Shown here piece by piece: positions 1 to 8,144 of a DNA stretch of 35,206 nt. Below the pieces are notes generated by a model that saw only the letters and a list, made by a program, of their open reading frames with translations, made no database searches and was not told the DNA's origin. A program made the position numbers and the translations under genes. Each line of letters opens with the position of its first letter. Position 1 is the stretch's first letter. This stretch comes from an uncultured Lachnospiraceae bacterium (lineage in GTDB: Bacteria; Bacillota; Clostridia; Lachnospirales; Lachnospiraceae), in the NCBI GenBank assembly GCA_910586645.1, contig CAJUIS010000009.1:1-35206 (forward strand), read 5' to 3'.

Positions 1-19
1 AAAAAGCAGCGGAGATTTT

Positions 20-685
20 ATGAAAAAAATTCTGGTTATTGAAGATGAAAATGCAATTAATGATTTAATCTGCATAAATCTGGAAATCGCAGGTTACGAG
101 CCGATCCCGTTTTTTGACGGGGAGGAGGTGGAACGTCATCTGAAAAGAAAGGACGATTACGCTCTTGCGCTTTTGGATGTGATGCTTCCTGGCAAAGACG
201 GTTTTTTTCTGCAAAAAGAACTGAGCGCGCATGGGATTCCTGTCATTTATCTGACGGCAAAAGGCGATCTGCCCAGTAAGATTAAAGGATTGAAAAGCGG
301 CGCGGAAGATTATATTGTAAAACCGTTTGAGATGCTTGAGCTTTTGGTGCGCATGGACAAGGTGCTGAAACGCTGCGGGCAGGCAGAGCAGGAGGAGATA
401 CGGATCAAAGACGTCGTGATCAGCGAGGCGAAGCGTACCGTTAGAAGAAACGGAAAAGAAATTGCCATGCAGCCGATGGAGTTTGACTGCCTTTTGGCTT
501 TCTGGAAATACAGAAACCGGGTAATGACAAGGGATCAGATTTTAAACCTTCTCTGGGGCGTGGATTTTTGCGGAGAGAGCAGAACGGTGGACGTCCATGT
601 GGCCAATATCCGGAAGAAGCTCGGCTTTTCCGACGTCATTGTTACGGTGCCAAGAGTGGGATACCGTATGGAGGTTTTGGAATGA
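20..685 (+). CDS. OmpR/PhoB-family response regulator
   Basis: DNA-binding response regulator of a two-component system, 221 residues, a normal length for the family. The N-terminal receiver domain (about 1-120) has the acidic pair E8-D9, phospho-acceptor D53 in LLDVMLPG, T79 and K101 in VKPF. The C-terminal winged helix (about 125-220) has the typical ending TVDVHVANIRKKL...VGYRM. A GGAG ribosome site lies just upstream of the ATG. Its stop overlaps the start of the histidine kinase (ATGA), so the two are translationally coupled and form one operon. Phosphorylation by that kinase is expected from family knowledge. The target genes and the signal cannot be read from the sequence. Anything upstream of base 1 is unseen, so the operon may begin earlier. 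Confidence 0.95.
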   Translation: MKKILVIEDENAINDLICINLEIAGYEPIPFFDGEEVERHLKRKDDYALALLDVMLPGKDGFFLQKELSAHGIPVIYLTAKGDLPSKIKGLKSGAEDYIVKPFEMLELLVRMDKVLKRCGQAEQEEIRIKDVVISEAKRTVRRNGKEIAMQPMEFDCLLAFWKYRNRVMTRDQILNLLWGVDFCGESRTVDVHVANIRKKLGFSDVIVTVPRVGYRMEVLE

Positions 686-1947
686 AAAAACATTTGGAAC
701 AGCCGGACGGCATGATAAAGAAAATTGCACTGACTGCGTCGATACTTCTGTTTGTATTGGCGCAGATTTTTTCATTTTATGTCGTTTGGGCGAGTCATCA
801 GGAAAAAATGGATCTGCTGAAGGAAAAAGAAAGAAAGATTTTCAAAAAAGCCACGCGCAGCTTTGCCAGTGATATCGCGAAAGCAGAAAACGAATCCGGT
901 GCGCAAAGTTATGTGGCAAATTATTTTTTCCGGAAAAATATGCCTGAGGGATGCGCTTTGTATCAGGCCGGGAAAGAGCTTTGCAATACGAGCCCTTATG
1001 ATTTTGATACGAAAAGCGCAGGTCTTAGGGATTTTGAAAGTGGAAATTACGTCAGGGAGGAAAACCTGGGCGGAAAACATCTTCTGTTATTTTACTCGGA
1101 GTATCAAAATAGAAAGGAAGAGGAAAAGTATCAGTGTTTTTACATCCTGGATGTGACGTCCGTTTATTCGGAGAGCATTCGTTTGATTGTCAGGGAAATG
1201 TTTTTTTCATTTCTGGCGTCTCTGGCCGCAGCGGTTCTGCTTGTATTTTTCATAAAGAGGATTACAAAACCTCTGCAGGCGGTCAACGAGACGCAGAGAC
1301 AGTTGATTGGCAGTATGTCCCATGAAATGAAAACGCCTTTGACGGCGATGCGGGGATATTCGGAAACGCTTTTGCATGTAAATTTGTCGGAAGAACAAAA
1401 GGAAAAGGCGCTGCGGTATATCAACAGCGAAAGCGCGCGTCTTTCGCGCCTGTCGGAAAAAATGATGGAGCTGACGAAACTGTATGAGCCGGAATGCAGG
1501 ATTTTCCAGGAGGAAGTCCTTTTGGAAACGCTGTTTCATATGGCGGAAGAAGGCGTAAAGCACAGGCTGAAGGAAAAGAAAATGACGCTGCTGCGGGAAG
1601 GAAGCCTGGAAAACAGGACGAAAATACTGGATGCGGATTTGATGACAAGCTTTTTGATTAATTTGATCAATAACGGCATTATGGCGTCAGAAGAAGGGGG
1701 CGTGATCTATCTTGGCGCGGATGAATCGGCGCTTTGGGTCAGAGACGAGGGATGCGGAATCCCAAGAGAGGAGATTTTTAATATACGGAAGGCGTTTTAC
1801 CGCGTGGATAAATCCAGATCCAGAAAAAGCGGGAATATGGGGCTTGGGCTTGCGCTCTGTGAACAGATTGCGGCGGCGCACGGCAAGACCATGCAGATAG
1901 AAAGCAAATTGGGGGAGGGGACGAAGGTATGGATTGAAATCCCTTGA
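682..1947 (+). CDS. Membrane sensor histidine kinase, partner of the upstream response regulator
   Basis: Sensor kinase of 421 residues. I start it at the ATG at 682, which overlaps the regulator's TGA and has GGAGG at 670-674; an in-frame extension back to 568 lies inside the regulator. It has a membrane segment at about 11-33, an extracytoplasmic sensor region at about 35-170, and a second membrane segment at about 173-195. The HisKA dimerisation domain carries phospho-acceptor H214 in GSMSHEMKTPLTAM. The HATPase domain has the N box (LINLINNGIMAS), G1 (VRDEGCGIP) and G2 (GNMGLGLALCEQ). It should autophosphorylate and pass phosphate to D53 of the regulator. The sensor region matches nothing I recognise, so the signal is unknown. 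The last codons overlap the -35 box of the valS promoter. Confidence 0.94.
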   Translation: MKKHLEQPDGMIKKIALTASILLFVLAQIFSFYVVWASHQEKMDLLKEKERKIFKKATRSFASDIAKAENESGAQSYVANYFFRKNMPEGCALYQAGKELCNTSPYDFDTKSAGLRDFESGNYVREENLGGKHLLLFYSEYQNRKEEEKYQCFYILDVTSVYSESIRLIVREMFFSFLASLAAAVLLVFFIKRITKPLQAVNETQRQLIGSMSHEMKTPLTAMRGYSETLLHVNLSEEQKEKALRYINSESARLSRLSEKMMELTKLYEPECRIFQEEVLLETLFHMAEEGVKHRLKEKKMTLLREGSLENRTKILDADLMTSFLINLINNGIMASEEGGVIYLGADESALWVRDEGCGIPREEIFNIRKAFYRVDKSRSRKSGNMGLGLALCEQIAAAHGKTMQIESKLGEGTKVWIEIP

Positions 1948-1972
1948 CAAAACGGGGCATTCTGCGTACTAT
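1944..1972 (+). promoter_or_regulatory. Sigma-A-type promoter for valS, overlapping the kinase stop codon
   Basis: TTGACA at 1944-1949 and TACTAT at 1967-1972 are separated by exactly 17 bases. The -35 box starts one base before the kinase stop codon (TGA 1945-1947). It therefore gives valS its own near-consensus promoter with no added spacer, about 30 bases before the ATG. No T-box leader fits between this promoter and valS. Confidence 0.75.
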
Positions 1973-2002
1973 TATAGACAGTTCTTACAAGGAGAAAAAG
2001 AG

Positions 2003-4663
2003 ATGAGCAAAGAATTAGCAAAGACTTATGACCCAAAAGGGATTGAAGACCGTCTCTATCAAAAGTGGGAGGAAAACGGTTATTTTCATGCCAGGGCGGA
2101 CAGGAGCAAAAAGCCCTTTACGATTGTTATGCCGCCGCCAAATATTACGGGGCAGCTTCATATGGGACATGCGCTCGATAATACGATGCAGGATATTTTG
2201 ATTCGGTACAAAAGGATGCAGGGATATAACGCCCTGTGGCAGCCGGGAACCGATCACGCGGCGATTTCTACGGAGGTCCGCGTCATCAATTCATTAAAGG
2301 AACAGGGAATTGAAAAAGAAAGCCTGGGCAGAGAAGGATTTTTAGAGAAGTGCTGGGAGTGGAGAAAGGAATACGGCGGACGCATTGTAAAACAGCTTAA
2401 GAAACTGGGATCTTCCGCAGACTGGGAGCGGGAGCGCTTTACGATGGACGAAGGGTGTTCCGACGCTGTTCTGGAAGTGTTTGTCAAGCTGTATAAGGAA
2501 GGATATATTTACAAAGGCTCCCGGATTGTCAACTGGTGTCCGGTGTGCCAGACGTCTATTTCCGACGCGGAAGTGGAGCATGAAGAGCAGGACGGCTTTT
2601 TCTGGCATATCAATTATCCGGTTGTCGGAGAAGAAGGCAGATTTGTGGAAATTGCCACGACAAGGCCGGAGACGATGTTTGGAGATACGGCGGTAGCCGT
2701 CAATCCGGAGGATGAAAGATACAAAGACATCATTGGAAAAACGCTTGCGCTTCCGCTTACAGGCCGGGAAATTCCTGTGATTGCGGACGCCTATGTAGAG
2801 AAAGAATTTGGAACGGGCTGCGTAAAAATCACGCCGGCTCACGATCCGAATGATTTTGAAGTCGGAAAACGTCACGGGCTGGAAGAAATCATAGTGATTA
2901 ACGACGATGCGACGATGAATGCGAACGCCGGGAAATTCTGCGGCATGGATCGTTATGCGTGCAGAAAAGCGCTTGTAAAAGAGCTGGAAGAACTGGGGCT
3001 TTTGGTGAAAGTTGCGCCTCATTCCCACAATGTCGGCACACATGACCGCTGCGGCGCGACGGTGGAGCCGATGGTAAAGCAGCAGTGGTTTGTCCGGATG
3101 GAAGAGATGATTAAGCCTGCCATAGAAGGAGTAAAGAGCGGAGAGATTAAGCTTCTTCCAAAACGGATGGAAAAGACGTATTTTAACTGGACGGACAATA
3201 TACGGGACTGGTGCATTTCCAGACAGCTTTGGTGGGGACATCAGATCCCGGCTTACTACTGTGAAGAGTGCGGCGAAATGACGGTTGCGAAGACGGCGCC
3301 GGAGAAATGTCCAAAGTGCGGCTGTACGCATTTAAAGCAGGATGAAGATACGCTGGACACCTGGTTTTCTTCCGCATTGTGGCCGTTTTCCACACTGGGA
3401 TGGCCCGGCAAAACAGAAGATCTGGATTATTTTTATCCGAACGACGTGCTGGTGACCGGATACGACATTATCTTTTTCTGGGTTATCCGTATGATTTTTT
3501 CCGGCTATGCGCATATGGGGAAAGCTCCGTTCCATACGGTGCTGTTCCATGGGCTGGTGCGTGATTCAGAAGGCCGCAAGATGAGTAAATCCCTGGGCAA
3601 CGGCATCGATCCTCTGGAAGTGATTGATAAATACGGCGCGGACGCGCTGCGCCTTATGCTGATTACAGGCAATGCGCCGGGCAATGATATGCGGTTTTAT
3701 TGGGAACGGGTAGAGTCCGCCCGGAATTTTGCCAATAAGGTATGGAATGCTTCGCGTTTTATTATGATGAATATTGGAGAAGAATCGCTTGCCGTTCCTG
3801 CAAAGGAAGATTTCCTTGCAGAGGATAAGTGGATTCTGTCAAAAGTCAACCGTCTTGCAAAAGAAATGACGGAGAATATGGATAAATTTGAACTTGGGAT
3901 TGCCGTACAGAAGGTATATGATTTTATCTGGGATGAATTTTGTGACTGGTATATTGAAATGACGAAACGCCGCACATACCGCAGAACGGAAGATCCCGTT
4001 TCAGCCAATACGGCGCTTTGGACGTTAAAAGAAGTTTTAAGCCAGGCGCTTAAAATGCTGCATCCTTATATGCCGTTCCTTACAGAAGAAATTTACTGTA
4101 CGCTGCATCCCGAAGAAGAGACGATTATGCTCTCCGACTGGCCTGTTTACAAAAAAGAGAGGGACTTCCAAAAAGAAGAAGCCATGGTGGAGCGCTGCAA
4201 GGAGCTGGTAAAAAGCGTCAGGAACCGCCGTTCGGAGATGGACGTGCCCCCTTCCAGAAAAGCGTCTGTTTCGATTGTTTCCGGAAACGAAGAAGTGCGC
4301 AGTGTGTTTGAAGCGGAAAAAGAGATGTATGCAGGGCTGATGGGCGCCGGTGAAGTTACAGTTCTTTCGGTAAAGTCCCAAATTGCAGAAGACGCGGTAT
4401 CCATCGTCATACCGGATGCTGTAGTTTACATTCCGCTGGAAGATCTTGTAGATATGGAAAAAGAAAAAGAGCGTTTGGAAAAAGAAGAAGGACGTTTAAA
4501 GAAAGAGCTTGCGCGTTCCAAAGGAATGCTTGGCAACGAGAGGTTTCTGAGCAAAGCGCCGGAAGCAAAAGTGCAGGAAGAGAGAGAAAAGCTTGCCAAA
4601 TACGAACAGATGATGGAACAGGTAAAGGCGAGGCTTTCCGCCATAAAAAAGGATATGCCGTAA
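2003..4663 (+). CDS. valS: Valyl-tRNA synthetase
   Basis: Class I aminoacyl-tRNA synthetase that charges tRNA-Val in the cytoplasm; 886 residues, full length. The start is the ATG at 2003, preceded by AAGGAG at 1989-1994. An upstream in-frame extension would begin inside the kinase gene and lacks a ribosome site. The HIGH-type signature is HMGH at residues 53-56 (after PPPNITGQL) and KMSKS is at 526-530. The CP1 editing region contains the usual TTRPETMFGDTA and a cysteine-rich segment (CEECGEM...CPKCGC). The anticodon-binding domain follows, then a lysine/glutamate-rich coiled coil at about 815-886 typical of bacterial ValRS. In many Clostridia folC follows valS; here a small-protein/TPR operon follows instead. 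Confidence 0.98.
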   Translation: MSKELAKTYDPKGIEDRLYQKWEENGYFHARADRSKKPFTIVMPPPNITGQLHMGHALDNTMQDILIRYKRMQGYNALWQPGTDHAAISTEVRVINSLKEQGIEKESLGREGFLEKCWEWRKEYGGRIVKQLKKLGSSADWERERFTMDEGCSDAVLEVFVKLYKEGYIYKGSRIVNWCPVCQTSISDAEVEHEEQDGFFWHINYPVVGEEGRFVEIATTRPETMFGDTAVAVNPEDERYKDIIGKTLALPLTGREIPVIADAYVEKEFGTGCVKITPAHDPNDFEVGKRHGLEEIIVINDDATMNANAGKFCGMDRYACRKALVKELEELGLLVKVAPHSHNVGTHDRCGATVEPMVKQQWFVRMEEMIKPAIEGVKSGEIKLLPKRMEKTYFNWTDNIRDWCISRQLWWGHQIPAYYCEECGEMTVAKTAPEKCPKCGCTHLKQDEDTLDTWFSSALWPFSTLGWPGKTEDLDYFYPNDVLVTGYDIIFFWVIRMIFSGYAHMGKAPFHTVLFHGLVRDSEGRKMSKSLGNGIDPLEVIDKYGADALRLMLITGNAPGNDMRFYWERVESARNFANKVWNASRFIMMNIGEESLAVPAKEDFLAEDKWILSKVNRLAKEMTENMDKFELGIAVQKVYDFIWDEFCDWYIEMTKRRTYRRTEDPVSANTALWTLKEVLSQALKMLHPYMPFLTEEIYCTLHPEEETIMLSDWPVYKKERDFQKEEAMVERCKELVKSVRNRRSEMDVPPSRKASVSIVSGNEEVRSVFEAEKEMYAGLMGAGEVTVLSVKSQIAEDAVSIVIPDAVVYIPLEDLVDMEKEKERLEKEEGRLKKELARSKGMLGNERFLSKAPEAKVQEEREKLAKYEQMMEQVKARLSAIKKDMP

Positions 4664-4733
4664 ATTTGAAGCCGATCCTGTAAAATTTTGCGGAAAGATG
4701 CGGTGAGATAATAAAAAGTTAATATTTTTTTGC

Positions 4734-4761
4734 TTGCATATTAGAACCACTATATTATAAT
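4734..4761 (+). promoter_or_regulatory. Sigma-A-type promoter for the small protein/TPR operon
   Basis: TTGCAT at 4734-4739 and a perfect TATAAT at 4756-4761, spacer 16 bases. Transcription would start near 4768, about 50 bases before the small gene. The -10 box lies in the loop of the inverted repeat 4743-4797. Confidence 0.65.
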
Positions 4762-4803
4762 GGTAAAGAAAAAACACCAATTATAGATAGTGGTTCTGTT
4801 TTT
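4743..4803 (+). terminator. Inverted repeat with T tract downstream of valS, enclosing a promoter
   Basis: A perfect 11-bp inverted repeat (4743-4753 AGAACCACTAT; 4787-4797 ATAGTGGTTCT) is followed by a short T run (4799-4803). Read-through RNA from valS could form this hairpin and terminate. RNA started at the internal promoter lacks the left arm and would escape. The 33-base loop is long for an intrinsic terminator, so an operator role is also possible. Confidence 0.45.
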
Positions 4804-4818
4804 ATCGGAGGTATGGAT

Positions 4819-4956
4819 ATGATAAACTTTGAAGAAGAATTAAAAAAATTTCGGCCAAGCCTTGAAGTGGAAGATGCGGAAGACGCAATTTATAACCGTG
4901 ACTTGACCGATATGACGGACATTTTACTGGAAATGATGCGGGAAAAGAATAATTAG
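4819..4956 (+). CDS. Small acidic protein of 45 residues, function unknown
   Basis: A short ORF beginning MINFEEELKKF and ending MMREKNN, 45 residues, acidic and apparently amphipathic, with no membrane segment. GGAGG at 4807-4811 is 7 bases from the ATG at 4819 but only 1 base from the in-frame ATG at 4813, which fixes the start at 4819. It has its own near-consensus promoter and ends 21 bases before the TPR gene, so the two probably share a transcript. No family is recognised. Evidence for a real gene is the promoter, the well-placed ribosome site and the operon position; conservation is untested. Confidence 0.68.
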   Translation: MINFEEELKKFRPSLEVEDAEDAIYNRDLTDMTDILLEMMREKNN

Positions 4957-4977
4957 GACAGATAAGCGAGGTGAAAT

Positions 4978-6534
4978 ATGGAATGTTATAATTGCGGAGC
5001 GCCGCTTACCGGGGCGGATTACTGCGCAAAGTGCGGCGCGGACGTCAGGATTTACAAAAAAATATTAAGCGCTTCCAACAGTTTTTACAATGAGGGCCTG
5101 GAACGGGCGTCTGTCAGGGATTTATCAGGAGCGATTGAATGCTTAAAGAAAAGCCTGCAGCTAAACAAGATGAACACGGATGCAAGAAATCTTCTGGGGC
5201 TTGTCTATTTTGAGATGGGAGAAACCGTGTCCGCCCTTGGCGAGTGGGTGATCAGCAAAAGCTATAAGGGGCACGACAACGCGGCCGGACAGTATTTAAA
5301 CGAGATACAGAACAATCCGGCCAGGCTGGATTCCATTAATCAGACGATTAAGAAATACAATCAGGTATTGATTTACTGTAAGCAGGACAGCAAAGATCTT
5401 GCCGTAATCCAACTGAAAAAAGTCCTTTCCTTAAACCCGAAGCTGGTTCGGGGGCATCAGCTTTTAGCCCTTTTGTACATGGAGGAAGGCAGGTACGATC
5501 AGGCTGCGAAAGCCTTGAAAAATGCGGCAAAGATTGATGAAAACAATACGACGACGCTCAGATACCAAAAAGAAGTGAGCCGGAGGCTGGCAGAATCCGC
5601 CCCTTCAAGGAAACAGAAAAAAGAAGATTTGATTTCGTATCAGAGCGGCAATGATACGGTGATTATGCCGACGCATTTTAAGGATACGTCCGCGCTTCAG
5701 ACCGTGATTAATATTGTCATTGGCGTTGCGCTTGGCGTTGCGATTTCGATGTTTCTTTTGATGCCGGGAATCCGGCAGAGGTCGAAGAGTGAGGCCAATG
5801 AGGCCATGAAGACGGCAAACGATACGATTTCCACGAAGGAACAGACGATTTCATCGCTGGAAAACCAGGTGGAAGACCTGACCAAAGAGGCAAAGGAGGC
5901 AAAATCGGCGCAGGAAGAGACAGAGACGAAATTCCGCTCGTATGAGCAGCTTTTGAATGCGTATGCATCTTATGCGGCGGACGATATGGAAGCGGCCGGA
6001 GCGGCGCTTTCGGAGATAAAAGCCGACGATTTGAATGGCAGCGCCAAATCTATTTTTGATGATATCAATGCGAAAGTCAATGAGAAATATCTGGCGGCGC
6101 TTTATCAGGAAGGCTATACCGCTTATTCCAGAGGTGACTACAAGACAGCCATAGAAAAGCTGGGCAAGGCCGTGGAAATGGATGAGACTTATAAAGACGG
6201 GTACGCCGTTTATTACCTGGCGCAGTCTTACCGGAGAGAGGATAATATGGAACAGGCCGTTATCTATTACCAGAAAGTGCTGGAGCAGTGTCCGGGAACG
6301 GAACGCGCCCGCGTGGCACAGACATATGTCAAAGCGGATGATGAGAACCAGCCCTCTTCCGAAAGCGGCCGGCAGGGGAGCGGGCAGTCCGAAGGACAGC
6401 AGCCGGAAGCCGGACAGCCAGGAGGACAGCAGCCGGAAGCTGGACAGCCAGGAGGACAGCAGCCGGAAGCCGGACAGCCAGAAGGACAGCAGCCGGAAGG
6501 CCAGCCTATAGAGGGGCAGCCGCCGCAATATTAA
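4978..6534 (+). CDS. Zinc-ribbon, TPR and coiled-coil membrane protein
   Basis: A 518-residue protein. The N-terminal zinc ribbon has C3, C6, C16 and C19. TPR-like helical repeats follow at about 25-205. One membrane segment lies at about 240-262 (VINIVIGVALGVAISMFLLM). A coiled coil follows at about 265-320 (SLENQVEDLTKEAKEAKSAQ), then more TPR units at about 360-450. The tail is a proline/glutamine/glycine-rich repeat. The topology suggests a cytoplasmic zinc-ribbon/TPR part and a second TPR part outside, acting as a scaffold at the membrane; this is inference. The start is supported by GAGGTG at 4968-4973. It lies between valS and spoIIA, but a strong terminator separates it from spoIIAA, so a sporulation role is not shown. 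Confidence 0.85.
   Translation: MECYNCGAPLTGADYCAKCGADVRIYKKILSASNSFYNEGLERASVRDLSGAIECLKKSLQLNKMNTDARNLLGLVYFEMGETVSALGEWVISKSYKGHDNAAGQYLNEIQNNPARLDSINQTIKKYNQVLIYCKQDSKDLAVIQLKKVLSLNPKLVRGHQLLALLYMEEGRYDQAAKALKNAAKIDENNTTTLRYQKEVSRRLAESAPSRKQKKEDLISYQSGNDTVIMPTHFKDTSALQTVINIVIGVALGVAISMFLLMPGIRQRSKSEANEAMKTANDTISTKEQTISSLENQVEDLTKEAKEAKSAQEETETKFRSYEQLLNAYASYAADDMEAAGAALSEIKADDLNGSAKSIFDDINAKVNEKYLAALYQEGYTAYSRGDYKTAIEKLGKAVEMDETYKDGYAVYYLAQSYRREDNMEQAVIYYQKVLEQCPGTERARVAQTYVKADDENQPSSESGRQGSGQSEGQQPEAGQPGGQQPEAGQPGGQQPEAGQPEGQQPEGQPIEGQPPQY
6394..6501 (+). repeat. 30-bp in-frame tandem repeat in the TPR protein tail
   Basis: About three and a half copies of a 30-bp unit start at 6394, 6424 and 6454, with a partial copy from 6484. 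Each encodes about ten residues, GQQPEAGQPG. Copies differ by only one to a few bases, so the array is recent and likely to vary in copy number without breaking the frame. Confidence 0.85.
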
Positions 6535-6541
6535 TTAACAC

Positions 6542-6586
6542 AAAAGACGTCAGATCCATGAAGGTATGGATGCGGGCGTCTTTTTT
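6542..6586 (+). terminator. Intrinsic terminator after the TPR gene
   Basis: The outer stem is 6542-6549 with 6577-6584 (AAAAGACG/CGTCTTTT). The inner stem is 6554-6559 with 6566-6571 (ATCCAT/ATGGAT) and a 6-base loop. Ts run from 6581 to 6586. It separates the TPR operon from spoIIA. Confidence 0.8.
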
Positions 6587-6592
6587 CATTTT

Positions 6593-6620
6593 ACAGGAAA
6601 GATTGACACTTTGTTTGAAA
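6593..6620 (+). promoter_or_regulatory. Possible sigma-H-type promoter for the spoIIA operon
   Basis: ACAGGAAAG at 6593-6601 resembles the sigma-H -35 pattern (RnAGGAwWW). After 12 bases, TTTGAAA at 6614-6620 partly resembles RnnGAAT. In Bacillus subtilis spoIIA is transcribed by sigma-H with Spo0A. The match is imperfect and no clear Spo0A box was seen. The TTGACA at 6603 has no matching -10 box. Confidence 0.35.
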
Positions 6621-6632
6621 GGAAGGACAGGT

Positions 6633-6989
6633 ATGGAATGTAAGTATCAGTTGAAGGATGGGTGTATGAGAATTTCCCTGCCAAGAGAAGTGGATCACCA
6701 CTATGCGGAGCAGCTTCGAAAGGAGGCGGATCTTTTAATTGGCGCTTACCGTGTGCGCAGGCTGGTCTTTGATTTTGCAGGAACAGAGTTTATGGACAGT
6801 TCCGGGATAGGGATGCTAATCGGAAGGTGCAGGCATATGGGTTACAGCGGCGGGGAAGTGTCGGCGGAACATTTAAATGAAAGAATTCAGAAAATTTTCG
6901 TGGTTTCGGGGCTGCATAAGATGATAAAAGTAACGTCAGAACCGCAGGAGAATGGACAAAGGGAAAAAGGCGGGGGAAAAGAAAGATGA
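6633..6989 (+). CDS. spoIIAA: Anti-sigma F factor antagonist SpoIIAA
   Basis: STAS-domain protein of 118 residues that, when unphosphorylated, releases sigma-F from SpoIIAB in the forespore. The MDSSGIGMLIGR motif holds the serine expected to be phosphorylated by SpoIIAB (S57, equivalent to S58 of B. subtilis). The start is the ATG at 6633, with a GGAAGGA ribosome site at 6621-6627; a longer in-frame reading back to 6558 would begin inside the upstream terminator. The stop overlaps the spoIIAB start (ATGA). It is the first gene of a complete spoIIA operon, which is strong evidence for the sporulation programme. The C-terminal tail is slightly longer and more charged than usual. Confidence 0.95.
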   Translation: MECKYQLKDGCMRISLPREVDHHYAEQLRKEADLLIGAYRVRRLVFDFAGTEFMDSSGIGMLIGRCRHMGYSGGEVSAEHLNERIQKIFVVSGLHKMIKVTSEPQENGQREKGGGKER

Positions 6990-7447
6990 AAAATGAGATG
7001 TGGGTGGAATTTGATGCAAAATCAGTGAACGAAGGGTTTGCCAGAGTGACAGTGGCGGCTTTTCTGACACAGTTGGATCCGACTCTGGATGAGATTTCAG
7101 ATGTGAAAACGGCGGTGTCTGAGGCGGTAACAAATGCGATTATACACGGTTATGAGAAGGAAGAAGGGAAGGTGCGCCTGTCGTGTGCGCTGGACGGCGA
7201 TACAGCAGTGATTACTGTGGAAGATCAGGGGACAGGGATGGAGGACGTGCGGAAGGCAATGGAACCGTTTTATACGACAAAGCCGGAGCTGGAGCGGTCC
7301 GGAATGGGATTTTCCTTTATGGAAGCGTTTATGGATGAGATACAGGTGGAATCTGAAATCGGAATTGGGACAAGAGTAACTCTGAAAAAGAAAATTGGAG
7401 CAAAGGAAGACGGGAATTGGGATGGATGCGGTGATAGCTCTTATTAA
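6986..7447 (+). CDS. spoIIAB: Anti-sigma F factor and serine kinase SpoIIAB
   Basis: A GHKL-type kinase of 153 residues that binds and inhibits sigma-F and phosphorylates SpoIIAA. It has the N box EAVTNAIIHGY, G1 motif VEDQGTGM and the later glycine-rich segment ERSGMGFSFMEAF. The ATG at 6986 overlaps the spoIIAA stop, with GGGGGAAAAG upstream. The 3' end overlaps the preferred sigF start by 26 bases. The last ten or so residues (KEDGNWDGCGDSSY) lie beyond the usual C-terminus and come from that overlap. Confidence 0.96.
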   Translation: MKNEMWVEFDAKSVNEGFARVTVAAFLTQLDPTLDEISDVKTAVSEAVTNAIIHGYEKEEGKVRLSCALDGDTAVITVEDQGTGMEDVRKAMEPFYTTKPELERSGMGFSFMEAFMDEIQVESEIGIGTRVTLKKKIGAKEDGNWDGCGDSSY

Positions 7448-8144
7448 GCAGGCGCACGCAGGGGATAAAGACGCGAGGGAAAAGCTGATTTCTGATAATC
7501 TTGGTCTTGTGTGGAGCATTGTACGCAGATTTGAGCATCGCGGGCATGAAAGAGAGGAGCTTTTTCAGATTGGGTGCATTGGGCTGATGAAAGCGATTGA
7601 TAAATTTGAAACGGCTTATGAAGTAAAATTTTCTACATATGCAGTTCCTATGATTATGGGAGAAATTAAACGTTTTCTGAGAGACGGCAGCATGATGAAA
7701 GTTTCGCGCACTTTAAAGGAAAATGGATGGAAGGTAAAAAAGGCGTCGGACAGGCTGTCGCAGGAGTATGGAAGAGACGCCACTTTACAGGAAATTTCAA
7801 AGGAAATCGGGCTTAGTGTAGAAGATATTGTAGAAGCGATAGAGGCGAATGGAGAAGTCACTTCGATTTATCAGCCGGTCTATCAGTCTGACGACAGTGA
7901 ACTTTATCTGGTGGATCAGGTTTCCGGAGGCGGAACGCCAAAGACGGAAGAGCTTGTCAACCATCTGCTTTTGGAACAGCTTTTGGGAGAGCTGGATGAA
8001 AAGGAAAAAGAGCTGATAGAGCTTCGGTATTTTAAGGAGATGACACAGGTGCAGGTGGCGGAAAAACTGGGCGTAAGCCAGGTGCAGGTGTCAAGAATGG
8101 AACGAAAAATTCTGGCAAGAATGAAAAAAGCGGGTGAGCGGTAA
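7422..8144 (+). CDS. sigF: RNA polymerase sigma-F factor (SpoIIAC), first forespore-specific sigma
   Basis: Sigma-70 family factor of 240 residues directing early forespore transcription. Region 2 includes ELFQIGCIGLMKAIDKFE and FSTYAVPMIMGEIKRFLRDG. Region 3 follows, and region 4 has the helix-turn-helix EMTQVQVAEKLGVSQVQVSRMERKIL. I chose the ATG at 7422 (MDAVIALIKQ), with AAAGGAAG at 7402-7409; the spacing is a little long. An in-frame TTG at 7395 would give 249 residues but has no ribosome site. It overlaps the end of spoIIAB and is coupled to it. The stop codon lies in a hairpin shared with the convergent pncB gene. No spoVA genes follow, unlike in Bacillus. Confidence 0.95.
   Translation: MDAVIALIKQAHAGDKDAREKLISDNLGLVWSIVRRFEHRGHEREELFQIGCIGLMKAIDKFETAYEVKFSTYAVPMIMGEIKRFLRDGSMMKVSRTLKENGWKVKKASDRLSQEYGRDATLQEISKEIGLSVEDIVEAIEANGEVTSIYQPVYQSDDSELYLVDQVSGGGTPKTEELVNHLLLEQLLGELDEKEKELIELRYFKEMTQVQVAEKLGVSQVQVSRMERKILARMKKAGER

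Noticed and set aside
1948..2002. T-box leader for valS
   Set aside because: Only about 30 bases lie between the promoter and the start codon, with no specifier or terminator/antiterminator structure.
2342..3331. 329-codon open frame on the minus strand
   Set aside because: It lies entirely inside valS, and its translation shows no domain and an arginine/histidine/phenylalanine-rich composition typical of an antisense shadow.
5851..6528. 225-codon minus-strand frame opposite the TPR gene
   Set aside because: It is the antisense reading of the TPR protein and its repeat tail. It has no ribosome site or domain.
6603..6608. TTGACA as a sigma-A -35 box for spoIIAA
   Set aside because: No -10-like hexamer lies 16-18 bases downstream; the region there is the ribosome binding site.
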